NCBI GenBank assembly: GCA_963618495.1
Contig: CAVESF010000020.1
Span: forward strand, 1 to 41,740
Direction of reading: 5' to 3'
Source of the DNA: Apopatosoma sp963618495
Lineage (GTDB): Bacteria; Bacillota; Clostridia; Oscillospirales; CAG-272
Length of the DNA: 41,740 bases
The notes beneath the pieces are model-generated. The model ran no database searches and was not told the origin of the DNA. It saw only the letters and a program-made list of their open reading frames with translations. Both the position numbers and the translations under genes were made by a program. Positions 31,283 through 39,263 of this stretch are shown one piece after another (positions within the stretch are counted from its first letter, which is position 1; every line of letters begins with the position of its first letter).

Positions 31283-31777
31283 ATGAAAACACTGTATTTG
31301 ATTGGCGGTACAATGGGCGTTGGCAAAACAACAATCAGCCAACAACTGAAAAAAGATTTGCCCAACAGCGTTTTTCTGGACGGTGACTGGTGCTGGGACG
31401 CCGATCCGTTTCAGGTAACGGAAGAAACAAAAGAAATGGTCATGCACAATATCTGTTATCTGTTGAACAGCTTTCTTCGTTGTACCGCTTACGATAACAT
31501 TGTTTTTTGCTGGGTTATGCATGAACAATCCATCATTAATCGTATAATCAAGGAATTGGACATAAGTGCTTGCAGAGTCATAAAAATATCTTTGATGACG
31601 GACGAAGCAAATCTGAGAAATCGGTTGTCATCTGATATTGCCCGCGGAATCCACACTTCCGATGTCATTGACAGAAGTGTCGGAAGGATTCGTATGTATC
31701 GGTTACTTGATACCGTAAAAATTGATACGAGCAATAAGACTGTTCGTGAAATTGCAGATGAAATTCTGAAACTTTGA
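31283..31777 (+). CDS. Small P-loop kinase/AAA-type ATPase
   Basis: 164 residues from ATG 31283 (GAGGGGG upstream; an upstream TTG is less likely). Walker A GGTMGVGKTTISQQL, then LDGDWCWDADPF (substrate-site Asp as in shikimate/gluconate kinase-like folds), a lid-like Arg cluster NLRNRLSSDIARGIH, and a C-terminal VKIDTSNKTVREIADEI as seen in small-molecule kinases. Phosphate acceptor unknown. Preceded by repeat copy 1 and followed by copy 2, which overlaps its stop codon. Confidence 0.8.
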   Translation: MKTLYLIGGTMGVGKTTISQQLKKDLPNSVFLDGDWCWDADPFQVTEETKEMVMHNICYLLNSFLRCTAYDNIVFCWVMHEQSIINRIIKELDISACRVIKISLMTDEANLRNRLSSDIARGIHTSDVIDRSVGRIRMYRLLDTVKIDTSNKTVREIADEILKL

Positions 31778-31797
31778 TGTTGACAAATCGGAATTTA
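31776..31797 (+). repeat. Gene-preceding repeat, copy 2
   Basis: GATGTTGACAAATCGGAA then TTTA; overlaps the TGA stop of the kinase-like gene and runs up to the GGAGG of the GNAT gene. Confidence 0.7.
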
Positions 31798-31808
31798 CGG
31801 AGGTTGTT

Positions 31809-32252
31809 GTGTTTTTGGATACGAATTTTTTGGAAAGCGATGAAATCAAACTGATTTTGGAAAAAACGACTGAAGCTGATCCGGTTAAGAATTGGGTGCC
31901 GGCATATCATTTTTTGATCTGCGACCGTCAAGGAACTGTTATGGGGCGTTGTGCGCTGAGGATCGGATATAATGACAGCCTTTACTACGTGGGGCATATC
32001 GGATATAGCGTATATGAGAAATACAGGGGGCATCATTATGCCGCGAAAGCCTGTAAATTGCTTTTTTTACTGGCAAAAAAGCATAATATGAGTTATTTGT
32101 ATATCACCTGCAATCCAGACAATATTCCGTCCAGGAAAACCCTTGAATATCTGAAAGGCGAATTGTTGGAAATCGTAGAACTTCCTGAGGATAGCGATAT
32201 GAGAGTTAACTATGGTGATACAGAAAAGTGTATTTTCAAGTTTGATTTATAA
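31809..32252 (+). CDS. GNAT-family N-acetyltransferase
   Basis: 147 residues; start GTG 31809, with GGAGG 6 bases upstream and no suitable ATG. GNAT features: strand RQGTVMGRCALRIG, then VGHIGYSVYEKYRGHHYAAKAC, the acetyl-CoA pyrophosphate loop (R-G-H-x-Y-A-A-K, a variant of Q/RxxGxG/A), and YLYITCNPDNIPSRKTLEYL as motif B. Probably acetylates a small molecule or amino group; substrate unknown. Confidence 0.85.
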   Translation: MFLDTNFLESDEIKLILEKTTEADPVKNWVPAYHFLICDRQGTVMGRCALRIGYNDSLYYVGHIGYSVYEKYRGHHYAAKACKLLFLLAKKHNMSYLYITCNPDNIPSRKTLEYLKGELLEIVELPEDSDMRVNYGDTEKCIFKFDL

Positions 32253-32344
32253 ATTTCCTGGAGGATGTCCTGCTGGACACGGATCAGGGCATGGGCGGGA
32301 TGTAAGCGGAAGCGGTTGAAAAATGGGAAGATTTATGGTATAAT
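32253..32344 (+). promoter_or_regulatory. Gene remnant and promoter ahead of the methyltransferase
   Basis: 32265-32306 reads as the end of a lost gene in one frame (EDVLLDTDQGMGGM, stop). It is followed by a promoter TTGAAA (32316-32321), 17 bp, TATAAT (32339-32344) with extended TGG. Transcription would begin inside repeat copy 3. Confidence 0.6.
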
Positions 32345-32346
32345 AA

Positions 32347-32368
32347 GATATCGATAAATCGGAATTTG
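32347..32368 (+). repeat. Gene-preceding repeat, copy 3
   Basis: GATATCGATAAATCGGAA then TTTG; two bases after the -10 box and directly before the GGGAG of the methyltransferase gene. Confidence 0.7.
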
Positions 32369-32382
32369 TGGGAGAAAGAATA

Positions 32383-32976
32383 ATGAATGTGGTTAAGCAC
32401 TATGATTTGTTGATTGATGAAGGCAACGATTCCTTTCGCGATCCGCCTGTTTTACAAGAATATATGAATAAGTGGGATGGACAGGATTTCATAGATTCTA
32501 TGGCTCTTGACATGGAAAAAACTGTCCTTGAAATAGGCATTGGTACAGGCAGAATTGCCGGAAAAGTTGCTCCACACTGTTTAAGACTTATCGGAATTGA
32601 TATTTCCCCAAAAACAATCGAAAGAGCAAAAAATAATTTAAGAGTCTATAATAATATTGATTATTTATGTGCTGATTTTTTGCAATATCCGTTTGTTTGT
32701 ACTTATGATGTTATATATTCCTCTTTGACTATGATGCATTTTGAAAACAAGCAAAAAGTTATTGAAAAAGTAGACTCACTTCTTAATAACGGGGGAAAAT
32801 TCTGCTTGTCAATTAATAAAAGTCAAAGTGAATATATTGATATGGGCGACAGGAAACTTCGCGTCTATCCTGATACGGTAGACCGTATTACTTCTTTGAT
32901 TTCCAAAACAGCAATGAAAATAGATGAGGTTCAGGAAATTGAGTTTGCTTTCCTGATTTCATGTAGAAAGCAATGA
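32383..32976 (+). CDS. Class I SAM-dependent methyltransferase
   Basis: 197 residues from ATG 32383 (GGGAG 8 bases upstream). Motif I VLEIGIGTGRIAGKVA, acidic post-I strand LIGIDISPKTIERA, motif II region DYLCADFLQYPF, and YDVIYSSLTMMHF. Typical small-molecule methyltransferase (Methyltransf_25/11 type); acceptor unknown. Its AT content is higher than that of the chromosomal genes to the left, in keeping with acquisition. Confidence 0.85.
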   Translation: MNVVKHYDLLIDEGNDSFRDPPVLQEYMNKWDGQDFIDSMALDMEKTVLEIGIGTGRIAGKVAPHCLRLIGIDISPKTIERAKNNLRVYNNIDYLCADFLQYPFVCTYDVIYSSLTMMHFENKQKVIEKVDSLLNNGGKFCLSINKSQSEYIDMGDRKLRVYPDTVDRITSLISKTAMKIDEVQEIEFAFLISCRKQ

Positions 32977-32982
32977 TACAAT

Positions 32983-33126
32983 GCCTACCGCAGAACGTTG
33001 GATTATTTTTTACTATACGAGTATTGTGAATGGATTATGCTCGGCGTAGAATACAATGATACGGGATGTGAGCGATTTCAAAAATACTACGCAAAGGCGA
33101 AGGAACATATCAAAAAATTGATATAG
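32983..33126 (+). pseudogene. 3' fragment of an aminoglycoside/choline-type phosphotransferase gene
   Basis: One open frame of 47 codons plus stop with no start, reading AYRRTLDYFLLYEYCEWIML then GVEYNDTGCERFQKYYAKAK. This resembles the C-terminal helices of APH/ChoK-like phosphotransferases. The 5' part with the catalytic loop is missing, so this is a remnant. Bases 33127-33310 hold a second orphan frame (33135-33242, ending EIVPDGDFCKDFFG) that I cannot assign, and a weak extended -10 (TGGTAAAAT) near 33259. Confidence 0.5.
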
Positions 33127-33311
33127 CATTTCTGTTGAAACGCATTTTTCTCATACGCATCCGCTCCATTAACCGCACCGGCGGTGTAACCAAAATCGAG
33201 ATTGTTCCGGACGGTGATTTCTGCAAAGACTTTTTTGGCTGAGCGATAGAAAAATTCCAAAATGCATGGTAAAATAATCTCGTAAGAACGCAAAAGCGGG
33301 CGATGTTAATT

Positions 33312-33349
33312 TGCGTTGCTTGAAGCAACGCAGCTTTCTGCAATATAAT
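33312..33349 (+). promoter_or_regulatory. Promoter and hairpin before the truncated XRE gene
   Basis: GCGTTGCTTGAAGCAACGC inverted repeat (about 33313-33331) overlaps the -35 TTGAAG (33320-33325); TATAAT follows at 33344-33349 (18-bp spacer). Possible autoregulatory operator of the lost XRE protein. Confidence 0.55.
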
Positions 33350-33373
33350 GAGAGTGCAAAGGAGGAATTCACT

Positions 33374-33499
33374 ATGTTTCAGGATAACTTAAAAGCACTT
33401 CGCAAGAGAAAAGATATCACGCAGGAAGAACTGGCGACAAGGCTGAATGTCGTAAGGCAGACCGTTTCAAAATGGGAAAAAGAAGTTTCACATAGGTAA
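33374..33499 (+). pseudogene. Truncated XRE-family regulator gene
   Basis: ATG 33374 with GGAGG 8 bases upstream. 41 codons begin MFQDNLKALRKRKDITQEEL and reach VVRQTVSKWEK, i.e. nearly the complete HTH, then EVSHR and a stop. Intact relatives continue past KWEKG with at least 20 more residues and usually a C-terminal domain. The reading frame is lost 21 bases before the left end of the IS element, so the break is probably linked to insertion or deletion there. Confidence 0.65.
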
Positions 33500-33535
33500 G
33501 GTGAATATAGCGCCCCAGTTGAACACCCCCGGACC

Positions 33536-33559
33536 TGCGGACAAAAAGTTGGACTTAAT
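33536..33559 (+). repeat. Left terminal inverted repeat (inner part)
   Basis: TGCGGACAAAAAGTTGGAC followed by TTAAT; matches the right end in inverted orientation at 19 of 24 positions. Confidence 0.6.
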
Positions 33560-33734
33560 TGTTTTCGTTTTTTAGCAGTTTGCGAAGTTGCTCAAAAATA
33601 TCCTGCTCGGTCCAGCTATAATCTTCATCTTGCTCTGTACCAAGTTCACATAGGATCTTTTCGTATTTTTCTGCTTTTATCGTAATTCTATTTGTATCAA
33701 GATAGCTATCAAGCATTTCTTTTGTTAAAACCAT
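33555..33734 (-). CDS. 59-residue acidic protein inside the IS element
   Basis: ATG 33734 with AAGAGG 8 bases upstream; stop at 33555 within the left terminal repeat. It starts MVLTKEMLDSYLDTNRITIK and contains EDYSWTEQDIFEQLRKLL; soluble, helical, acidic. I do not recognise a family; size and charge would suit an antitoxin or small regulator, but nothing proves it. Same strand as the transposase. Confidence 0.5.
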   Translation of the reverse strand: MVLTKEMLDSYLDTNRITIKAEKYEKILCELGTEQDEDYSWTEQDIFEQLRKLLKNENN

Positions 33735-33835
33735 GATCTATCCTCTTTTCCCAAAACGAAATAATTTGCATGTGATGTTTTTAGATTCGCCGAGCCAGAG
33801 GCACTGCACCAGCCACCGCCATCGGCGGCTTGCTC

Positions 33836-33919
33836 TTGACGGGATGTTGAAAAAATGATATGATTTTCAGTTCGACGGTGATCATTCTTGTGATGTTTTT
33901 GAGTTCGCTGTCACCGTCG
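33836..33919 (+). promoter_or_regulatory. Orphan promoter and inverted repeat inside the IS
   Basis: TTGACG (33836-33841), 17 bp, TATGAT (33859-33864) on the plus strand, followed by the 9-bp inverted repeat CGACGGTGA (33873-33881) / TCACCGTCG (33911-33919). No plus-strand gene follows; it may drive antisense RNA against the transposase. The rest of 33735-33977 holds nothing I can assign. Confidence 0.4.
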
Positions 33920-33977
33920 GCATTATTCCGAATCATTTTTTCGGCATTCTGTCAAGAGTGGCGGCATGGCTGCACAG

Positions 33978-35561
33978 TTAACTCAATCCAATGCTTTTTC
34001 GATATTCAACAGGGCTCATACCACCCAAAGAGGCCTTTATTCGCTTTTCGTTATACCAATGTATGTAGGCATTCAGCGATTCGACAAATTGATCAACGGT
34101 TACCCCAAGCCATGATCTCCCGTAATACATTTCATTTTTCAATCGACCGAAGAATCCCTCGCAAGCCGAATTATCCGGAGAGCATCCTTTTTTGGACATG
34201 GATCAAACCAAACCTGCTTGTTCCATTCTCAAAATCCATCCCGGCCAGCGATAATGGCATCCTCTATCGGTGTGGACCACCGGATGCTCGGCTTCTTCAA
34301 GCAAAGACATTGCATCATCAAGCATACTGTTTACTAATTGGGCATCCGGCGAAGTACCTATGGACCAACTAACGACTAAACCGTCAAAACAGTCAATTAT
34401 TGGAGACAAATATACTTTTCCTGCAGAAAGACCGAATTCAGTAATATCTGTAAGCCATTTGACATTTGGAATGGAAGCATGAAAATCTCGTTTCAGCAAA
34501 TTCTCAACTGCCGGTGTAATCTCGCCTTGATATGAATTGTATTTTTTGCTTTTCGATTTATGCACCGATAGATTCTCTTGCGCCATGATTCGGCGAATTA
34601 CTTTTTCGGATACAATTATGCCCTCATTTCGGAGTTCGAGATAGATTCGACGATAACCATATGCGCAGTAGTTTTCCGCGAATATTTCGTTAATGCGTGT
34701 CCTTAAGGCAGCATAGCGACCCGGCGCACGCATGGTGTTCTCTTGATAGCAGTAGCTACTCTTTGACATGCACAATTGAGACAGCAATTCTTTCAGCCGA
34801 TATTTATCTCTCAAGGCATCAATCAATACGGCCTTTTCTCGATTGGTTAATGTTTTAAGATTGATGCCCCTGTCTTTTTTTAGTATTTCACCGGCTTTTT
34901 CCAATATGTCGCGTTCTAATTGCAGTTTGTAGATATCTTTTTGTAGCTCAAGTACTTGCTGTTCTAATGCTTCTTTTTCCGAGCGCAAATTGTCTATTGT
35001 TTCATCTGAGGGTCTTGATTCGTGTGTAGAGTTGGTTTTGGCTTTTTCAGGCATTGCTCTGCTTTTCTCCCGACCGAGCAGTTGCTTTTTCCATGTGTTT
35101 AACGTTCCCGGGCATACGCCAAATGTTTCAGTAATTTGCTTGGGAGTATACTGTTTGATGCAGTAAGCCTTTACAATTTCTTCCTTATGCTCTCGTGTGT
35201 ATTTTACCACAGAATTCCCAGATTTGCAATTCCATCTGCGCAAATTTTGCGGTAAATCTTCATTTACCCATTCAGCGAGTCTTGTTTTACCCGGATATCC
35301 CAAAGCTTTTATTGTGCGAGCTATACTTCTTCCGTGTGTTGCATAATACTCTATGGCTTGTTTACGTTGCTCTGGACTATATTTGGATTTTGGTTGATTG
35401 AATTTGTCAACATTGCCACAGGCTTGATACTCCCGATACCGCAGATACAACATTCCTCTAGATGGATACCCCAATTCGCTTATTACCGCATGGATGCTTA
35501 GATCGTATTGGATCAATAATTCGACCGCTCGTTTCCTTTCTTCTACTGTATATTTAGCCAC
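33978..35561 (-). pseudogene. IS3-family transposase with in-frame TGA
   Basis: 528 codons in one frame from GTG 35561 (AGGAGA upstream) to TAA 33978, interrupted by TGA at 34205-34203. N-terminal part: helix-turn-helix units (YTVEERKRAVELLIQYDLS; KYSPEQRKQAIEYYATHG; YTPKQITETFGVCPGTLNTW), a coiled coil (SEKEALEQQVLELQKDIYKL), then the rve/DDE core with Asp in VKWLTDITEF and Asp in VVHTDRGCHY. The stop falls right after RMEQAGLV. Directly beyond it the same frame gives SMSKKGCSPDNSACEGFFGR, which holds the catalytic Glu. So the product is truncated before the third catalytic residue; a CGA-to-TGA change would explain it. OrfA- and OrfB-like parts are fused without a frameshift. Confidence 0.85.
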
Positions 35562-35583
35562 CGTTTTTATCTCCTGTTCCCAT

Positions 35584-35607
35584 ATTTGGTCCAAGATTTC
35601 GTCCGCA
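35584..35607 (-). repeat. Right terminal inverted repeat (inner part)
   Basis: On the minus strand TGCGGACGAAATCTTGGAC followed by CAAAT, 23 bases upstream of the transposase GTG. Confidence 0.6.
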
Positions 35608-35666
35608 TCCCCGTTTCATTCAGTAAGGAAATATAAAACAACCCACACGAATATGCTTATAGCAAA

Positions 35667-35697
35667 ACAGAGGACGCAACATAGTTGCGCCCTCTGT
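35667..35697 (-). terminator. Terminator of the RiPP/ABC operon
   Basis: Minus strand ACAGAGGGCGCAAC / GTTGCGTCCTCTGT stem (one mismatch) followed by TTTTGC; it begins right at the ABC stop codon. Confidence 0.85.
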
Positions 35698-37458
35698 TCA
35701 TGCTTCGGCATATGCCTTCTTCTGAAGACCGAACATTCTGGCGTATTCCCCGTCGTTCTTCATAAGCTCGGTATGCGTTCCGTACTCCATTATTTTTCCG
35801 TTTTCAAACAGCGCGATTTTATCGGCTACCGTTGATGACGACAGACGGTGAGAAATGAATATCGTCGTTTTCTTTGCGGCGATACGGAAATAACTGTCGT
35901 ATATCTCGCTTTCCGCTTTGGGATCGAGCGCGGCAGTTGGCTCGTCGAGGATGAGAATAGGCGAATTTTTATATACGGCTCTTGCTATGGCAAGCTTTTG
36001 TCCCTCGCCTCCCGATAGCTCAACGCCGTTTGAGTCAAAGCTTCTCGTAAGATACGTATCTGCTCCGTTTGGAAGACGGTTTATAAGCGTGCCGAGTCCG
36101 ATATCACAGAGCAGTAGCTCTACATTATTTTTCGCACGTCCCATTGAGACGTTTTCTCCAATCGTAAATGCGAGATTTTGATAATCCTGAAAAACTGCCG
36201 CAATGAGCTTGTTATACTCCTCATCGCCGATATTTTCTATATCGACTCCGCCTATCGTTATGCGTCCCTTGGTGGGCTTATAGAAGCGGCAGAGGAGTTT
36301 TATAAACGTGGATTTTCCTGCGCCGTTTTTGCCGACGACGGAAAGCTTTTCTCCGGCCGGTATTCGGATATTTATATTTTCAAGAACGTATTTTTCTGTG
36401 TTCGGATACTTGAACGATACGTTTTCAAATACGATGTCGAGTCCTGCCGGCACCGTATCGGACGACTCATAATGCTTTTTATCGCCATCGCCAGCAAGCG
36501 CGTCAAAATCCGAAAGATAAAGCTGCTGACGGTTATATTCTCCGATTTCTCCGACTATTGCGGAAAGCGTTGAGATAAGAACGGTTACTGCCGAAAAATA
36601 CATTGTGAAATCTGCAATGCCGATAAATCCGTCGATAACTCTTGACGAAAGAACGGCGAGTATCACAAACGACTGCACCGCCATGATAACTGCGGATATA
36701 CATTCAAACAGCGCGCCTCTGCCGAAATCTCCGTATTGCATACGCAACATTTTCTCGCGGTATCCGCTTATCTTTGTCATAAACCAATCTCCGATGTTGT
36801 TGATGCGCAGCTCCTTGGCCGCACCGGGATTAAAATATGCGACATTACTCAGATAATCTCCTACTCTGTCGTTTGCCGCGTATTCCTTGCGGCGCTTTTT
36901 GTTATGGCGATACGTAAGATATACGAACAGTATCTTTATAAGCAGAACTATTCCTACTGTGATGATAAAGATTATGTCAAGACTTGTGATAATTGCAGAA
37001 AGTCCTGCTATGGTGATGATATTTGATATGATGCTTTGCAGAATGCCAAGCGCTCCTATGGTTTGTGAAACGTTGTTTGCCATTGCTAGCTTGTCGCTGA
37101 AATTGGCACCCTCCATGCTTTCAAGCGGAAGAGCCATTGTGAGCTCTCCTGCCTTTTTCTGTATCTTTTTTGAAAATCTTTCAATGTAAAAAGTGCTTTT
37201 ATTGCCAAAAAACGACTGCAGCCCTTTGATGACAAGCATAATGGCTATGTAAAGGAGAATATTTACCGCGATTTTCCTATATGCGCCACCGCTTTCGAGC
37301 TGTTCTATAAAAAGCTTTGGAAAATACACGCAAAATACGGTTAAAACGGAGGCAAGAAGCATTTGCGGAATTGAAAATGCTAAATAGCACGGTTCGTATT
37401 TGCCGATGAGAGCGAAAATGCCGAAGGATTCGGCGAGCTTATTTTTTTTGCTTTTCAT
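35698..37458 (-). CDS. ABC exporter half-transporter (second of pair)
   Basis: 586 residues. The N-terminal membrane domain (about 20-310) has five to six helices; the C-terminal ATPase shows Walker A GKNGAGKST, signature LSGGEGQKLAIARAV, Walker B ILILDEPTAALD, and switch His in IFISHRLSS. No C39 peptidase domain, so leader removal must be done elsewhere (compare the subtilase two genes upstream). The ATG overlaps the stop of the other ABC gene by 4 bases, pointing to a heterodimer. Last gene of the peptide cluster; likely exports the mature peptide. Confidence 0.9.
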   Translation of the reverse strand: MKSKKNKLAESFGIFALIGKYEPCYLAFSIPQMLLASVLTVFCVYFPKLFIEQLESGGAYRKIAVNILLYIAIMLVIKGLQSFFGNKSTFYIERFSKKIQKKAGELTMALPLESMEGANFSDKLAMANNVSQTIGALGILQSIISNIITIAGLSAIITSLDIIFIITVGIVLLIKILFVYLTYRHNKKRRKEYAANDRVGDYLSNVAYFNPGAAKELRINNIGDWFMTKISGYREKMLRMQYGDFGRGALFECISAVIMAVQSFVILAVLSSRVIDGFIGIADFTMYFSAVTVLISTLSAIVGEIGEYNRQQLYLSDFDALAGDGDKKHYESSDTVPAGLDIVFENVSFKYPNTEKYVLENINIRIPAGEKLSVVGKNGAGKSTFIKLLCRFYKPTKGRITIGGVDIENIGDEEYNKLIAAVFQDYQNLAFTIGENVSMGRAKNNVELLLCDIGLGTLINRLPNGADTYLTRSFDSNGVELSGGEGQKLAIARAVYKNSPILILDEPTAALDPKAESEIYDSYFRIAAKKTTIFISHRLSSSTVADKIALFENGKIMEYGTHTELMKNDGEYARMFGLQKKAYAEA

Positions 37459-39245
37459 GCCGTTGCCTCCTTATCCTCGTAGTATTTTGACTGCGAATGA
37501 TATAGCTCGGCATAAAATCCGTTTTTCTCTATCAGCTCCGTGTGCGAGCCCTGCTCGATTACCGAGCCTTTGTCGATAACCGCAATGCTGTCGCAGAAAA
37601 GCGTTGAAGAAAGGCGGTGAGAAATAAATATCGTTGTTTTTCCCTTGGCTGTTTCGCCGAGACGTGAAAACAGCTCGTATTCCGCTATTGCGTCAAGCGC
37701 GCTTGACGGCTCGTCAAGGATAAGAATTGCTGCATCCCTGTATATTGCTCTTGCCATTGCGAGCTTTTGTCCCTCACCGCCGGAAAACTCAATGCCTTTG
37801 TCGTCAAGATCGCGATAAATTGACGTGTCGATGCCGTTTGGGAGTGAAGCTGTTTTTTCACGGAGACCGCTTTTTTCAATGCTGTCGTATAATTTTTTCT
37901 CGTTATATTCTCCGTCAAACACGAGGTTTTCCCGGACGCTGTATGCAAACAGGGCAAAGTCCTGAAGGACTACTCCGAGATATTTTGAATACTGACTGTA
38001 CGGTATTTCCCAAATGTCAATGCCGCCGAGCATGATTTTACCCTCGGTAGGTTTATATAGTCTTAGAATAAGCTTTATGAGCGTTGTTTTTCCTGAGCCG
38101 TTAAGTCCTACTATGCCAAGCTTCTTTTCAGGCTTTATTTCAAGATTTATATTTTTAAGTGTGTCAGATGCCGAACCGGGATAGCAGAACGATACGTTTT
38201 CAAATTTCAGCGAGGCACGGCGCATATCGATATTGACCTTCGGCAGGCTGTTGCTGTCTTTTATCGAGCAGTTGTTTTTCAGCGTTTCTTCGTATTCCCG
38301 GTAAACTTCAGCAGCTTTGAGCGCGTTGTTTACCATGCCGAGGCTTTTGAACAGGGAGAGAAGCGCCGAGTTGAAAAGTGTTGTTGAGGCGAGCATTACA
38401 GAATATTCTGCAATACCGATATTGCCTGAAACGACCTGATATGTAAAATACAGATACATCACTGCAGCCTGAATGCACGAAAGCAGAACGCTTAGCAGAT
38501 TTACTCCGAGCTTTTTTCGGAGAAGCTTCTTTAATTTTTTTATCTGCGCCGAAAAGGCTGAGTCGTATTTTTTGTCTATAAATTCGCCGGCGTTGTTTAT
38601 TCGTATTTCTTTTGCAAATTTATATTTTGTCATTACGTCGTAAAGATATTTCAGCTTGCGGTCGTCCTCAACGCGCTCATTTTTGAAATCATAGTCGCAT
38701 TTCTGCGTGTACGTTGTGAGCCATATGAGAATGGACGAGATCAGAAGCACGATAACGATAAATATCGGACTCAAAAGCGAAAAAATAGAGATGAGTCCTA
38801 TCAGCTGAACGAGATAATTCAGGCTGCTTCCCACGTGATTCAGCGAAAAGGCAGGATGCGCCATCATGGATTTTCTTTTCAGGTTAAGCACTTTTCTGTC
38901 CTGAACGTAGTGATAGTCTATATCTATGCAGTCACGCATATAACCATACTGCAAAACATTGCTTGCCTTTCGCATTGCGTTGTTTTCAAGCAGGATGAGT
39001 ACTTGATTTATAAGTGTTACCGCAAGATTTGCCGAAAGGTAAATTATGATAACGGTGAACACCTCTTTTTTCGATTTTCCGCTTGTGAGCGCGTCGATAA
39101 CAACTCCGAGTCCGATTACACCGATAAGCGATATAAGCGCGGTGAATATGTTTCGGCAGAGCGTTGACACGAGAAAAGAGCGCGCCATCTGCCACGATTT
39201 GCGGAAATAATAGATGAGATTTTTGAGTTTTGTTTTCGTATTCAT
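37455..39245 (-). CDS. ABC exporter half-transporter (first of pair)
   Basis: 596 residues; ATG 39245 preceded by GGAG. Membrane domain with helices such as FTALISLIGVIGLGVVIDAL and VFTVIIIYLSANLAVTLI; ATPase with Walker A GLNGSGKTT, signature FSGGEGQKLAMARAI, Walker B ILILDEPSSALD, switch His in IFISHRLSS. Both ABC proteins keep intact catalytic residues, so neither ATP site is obviously degenerate. It starts 18 bp after the subtilase gene and is coupled to the partner ABC gene. Confidence 0.9.
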   Translation of the reverse strand: MNTKTKLKNLIYYFRKSWQMARSFLVSTLCRNIFTALISLIGVIGLGVVIDALTSGKSKKEVFTVIIIYLSANLAVTLINQVLILLENNAMRKASNVLQYGYMRDCIDIDYHYVQDRKVLNLKRKSMMAHPAFSLNHVGSSLNYLVQLIGLISIFSLLSPIFIVIVLLISSILIWLTTYTQKCDYDFKNERVEDDRKLKYLYDVMTKYKFAKEIRINNAGEFIDKKYDSAFSAQIKKLKKLLRKKLGVNLLSVLLSCIQAAVMYLYFTYQVVSGNIGIAEYSVMLASTTLFNSALLSLFKSLGMVNNALKAAEVYREYEETLKNNCSIKDSNSLPKVNIDMRRASLKFENVSFCYPGSASDTLKNINLEIKPEKKLGIVGLNGSGKTTLIKLILRLYKPTEGKIMLGGIDIWEIPYSQYSKYLGVVLQDFALFAYSVRENLVFDGEYNEKKLYDSIEKSGLREKTASLPNGIDTSIYRDLDDKGIEFSGGEGQKLAMARAIYRDAAILILDEPSSALDAIAEYELFSRLGETAKGKTTIFISHRLSSTLFCDSIAVIDKGSVIEQGSHTELIEKNGFYAELYHSQSKYYEDKEATA

Positions 39246-39263
39246 AACGTCTCCATTTTATAG

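Larger units (their letters stand above)
33520..35618 (-). mobile_element. IS3-like insertion element, about 2.1 kb, inactivated
   Basis: Bounded by imperfect terminal inverted repeats: left (plus strand) begins TGAACACCCCCGG and contains TGCGGACAAAAAGTTGGAC (33536-33554); right (minus strand) begins TGAA at 35618 and contains TGCGGACGAAATCTTGGAC (35607-35589). The inner 24 bases match at 19 positions. It contains an IS3-family DDE transposase with an in-frame stop and about 440 bases beyond it, including a 59-codon gene. A clear target duplication is not seen; CAGT occurs at both flanks (33517-33520 and 35621-35624) but is short. The exact ends are uncertain by several bases. Confidence 0.65.
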
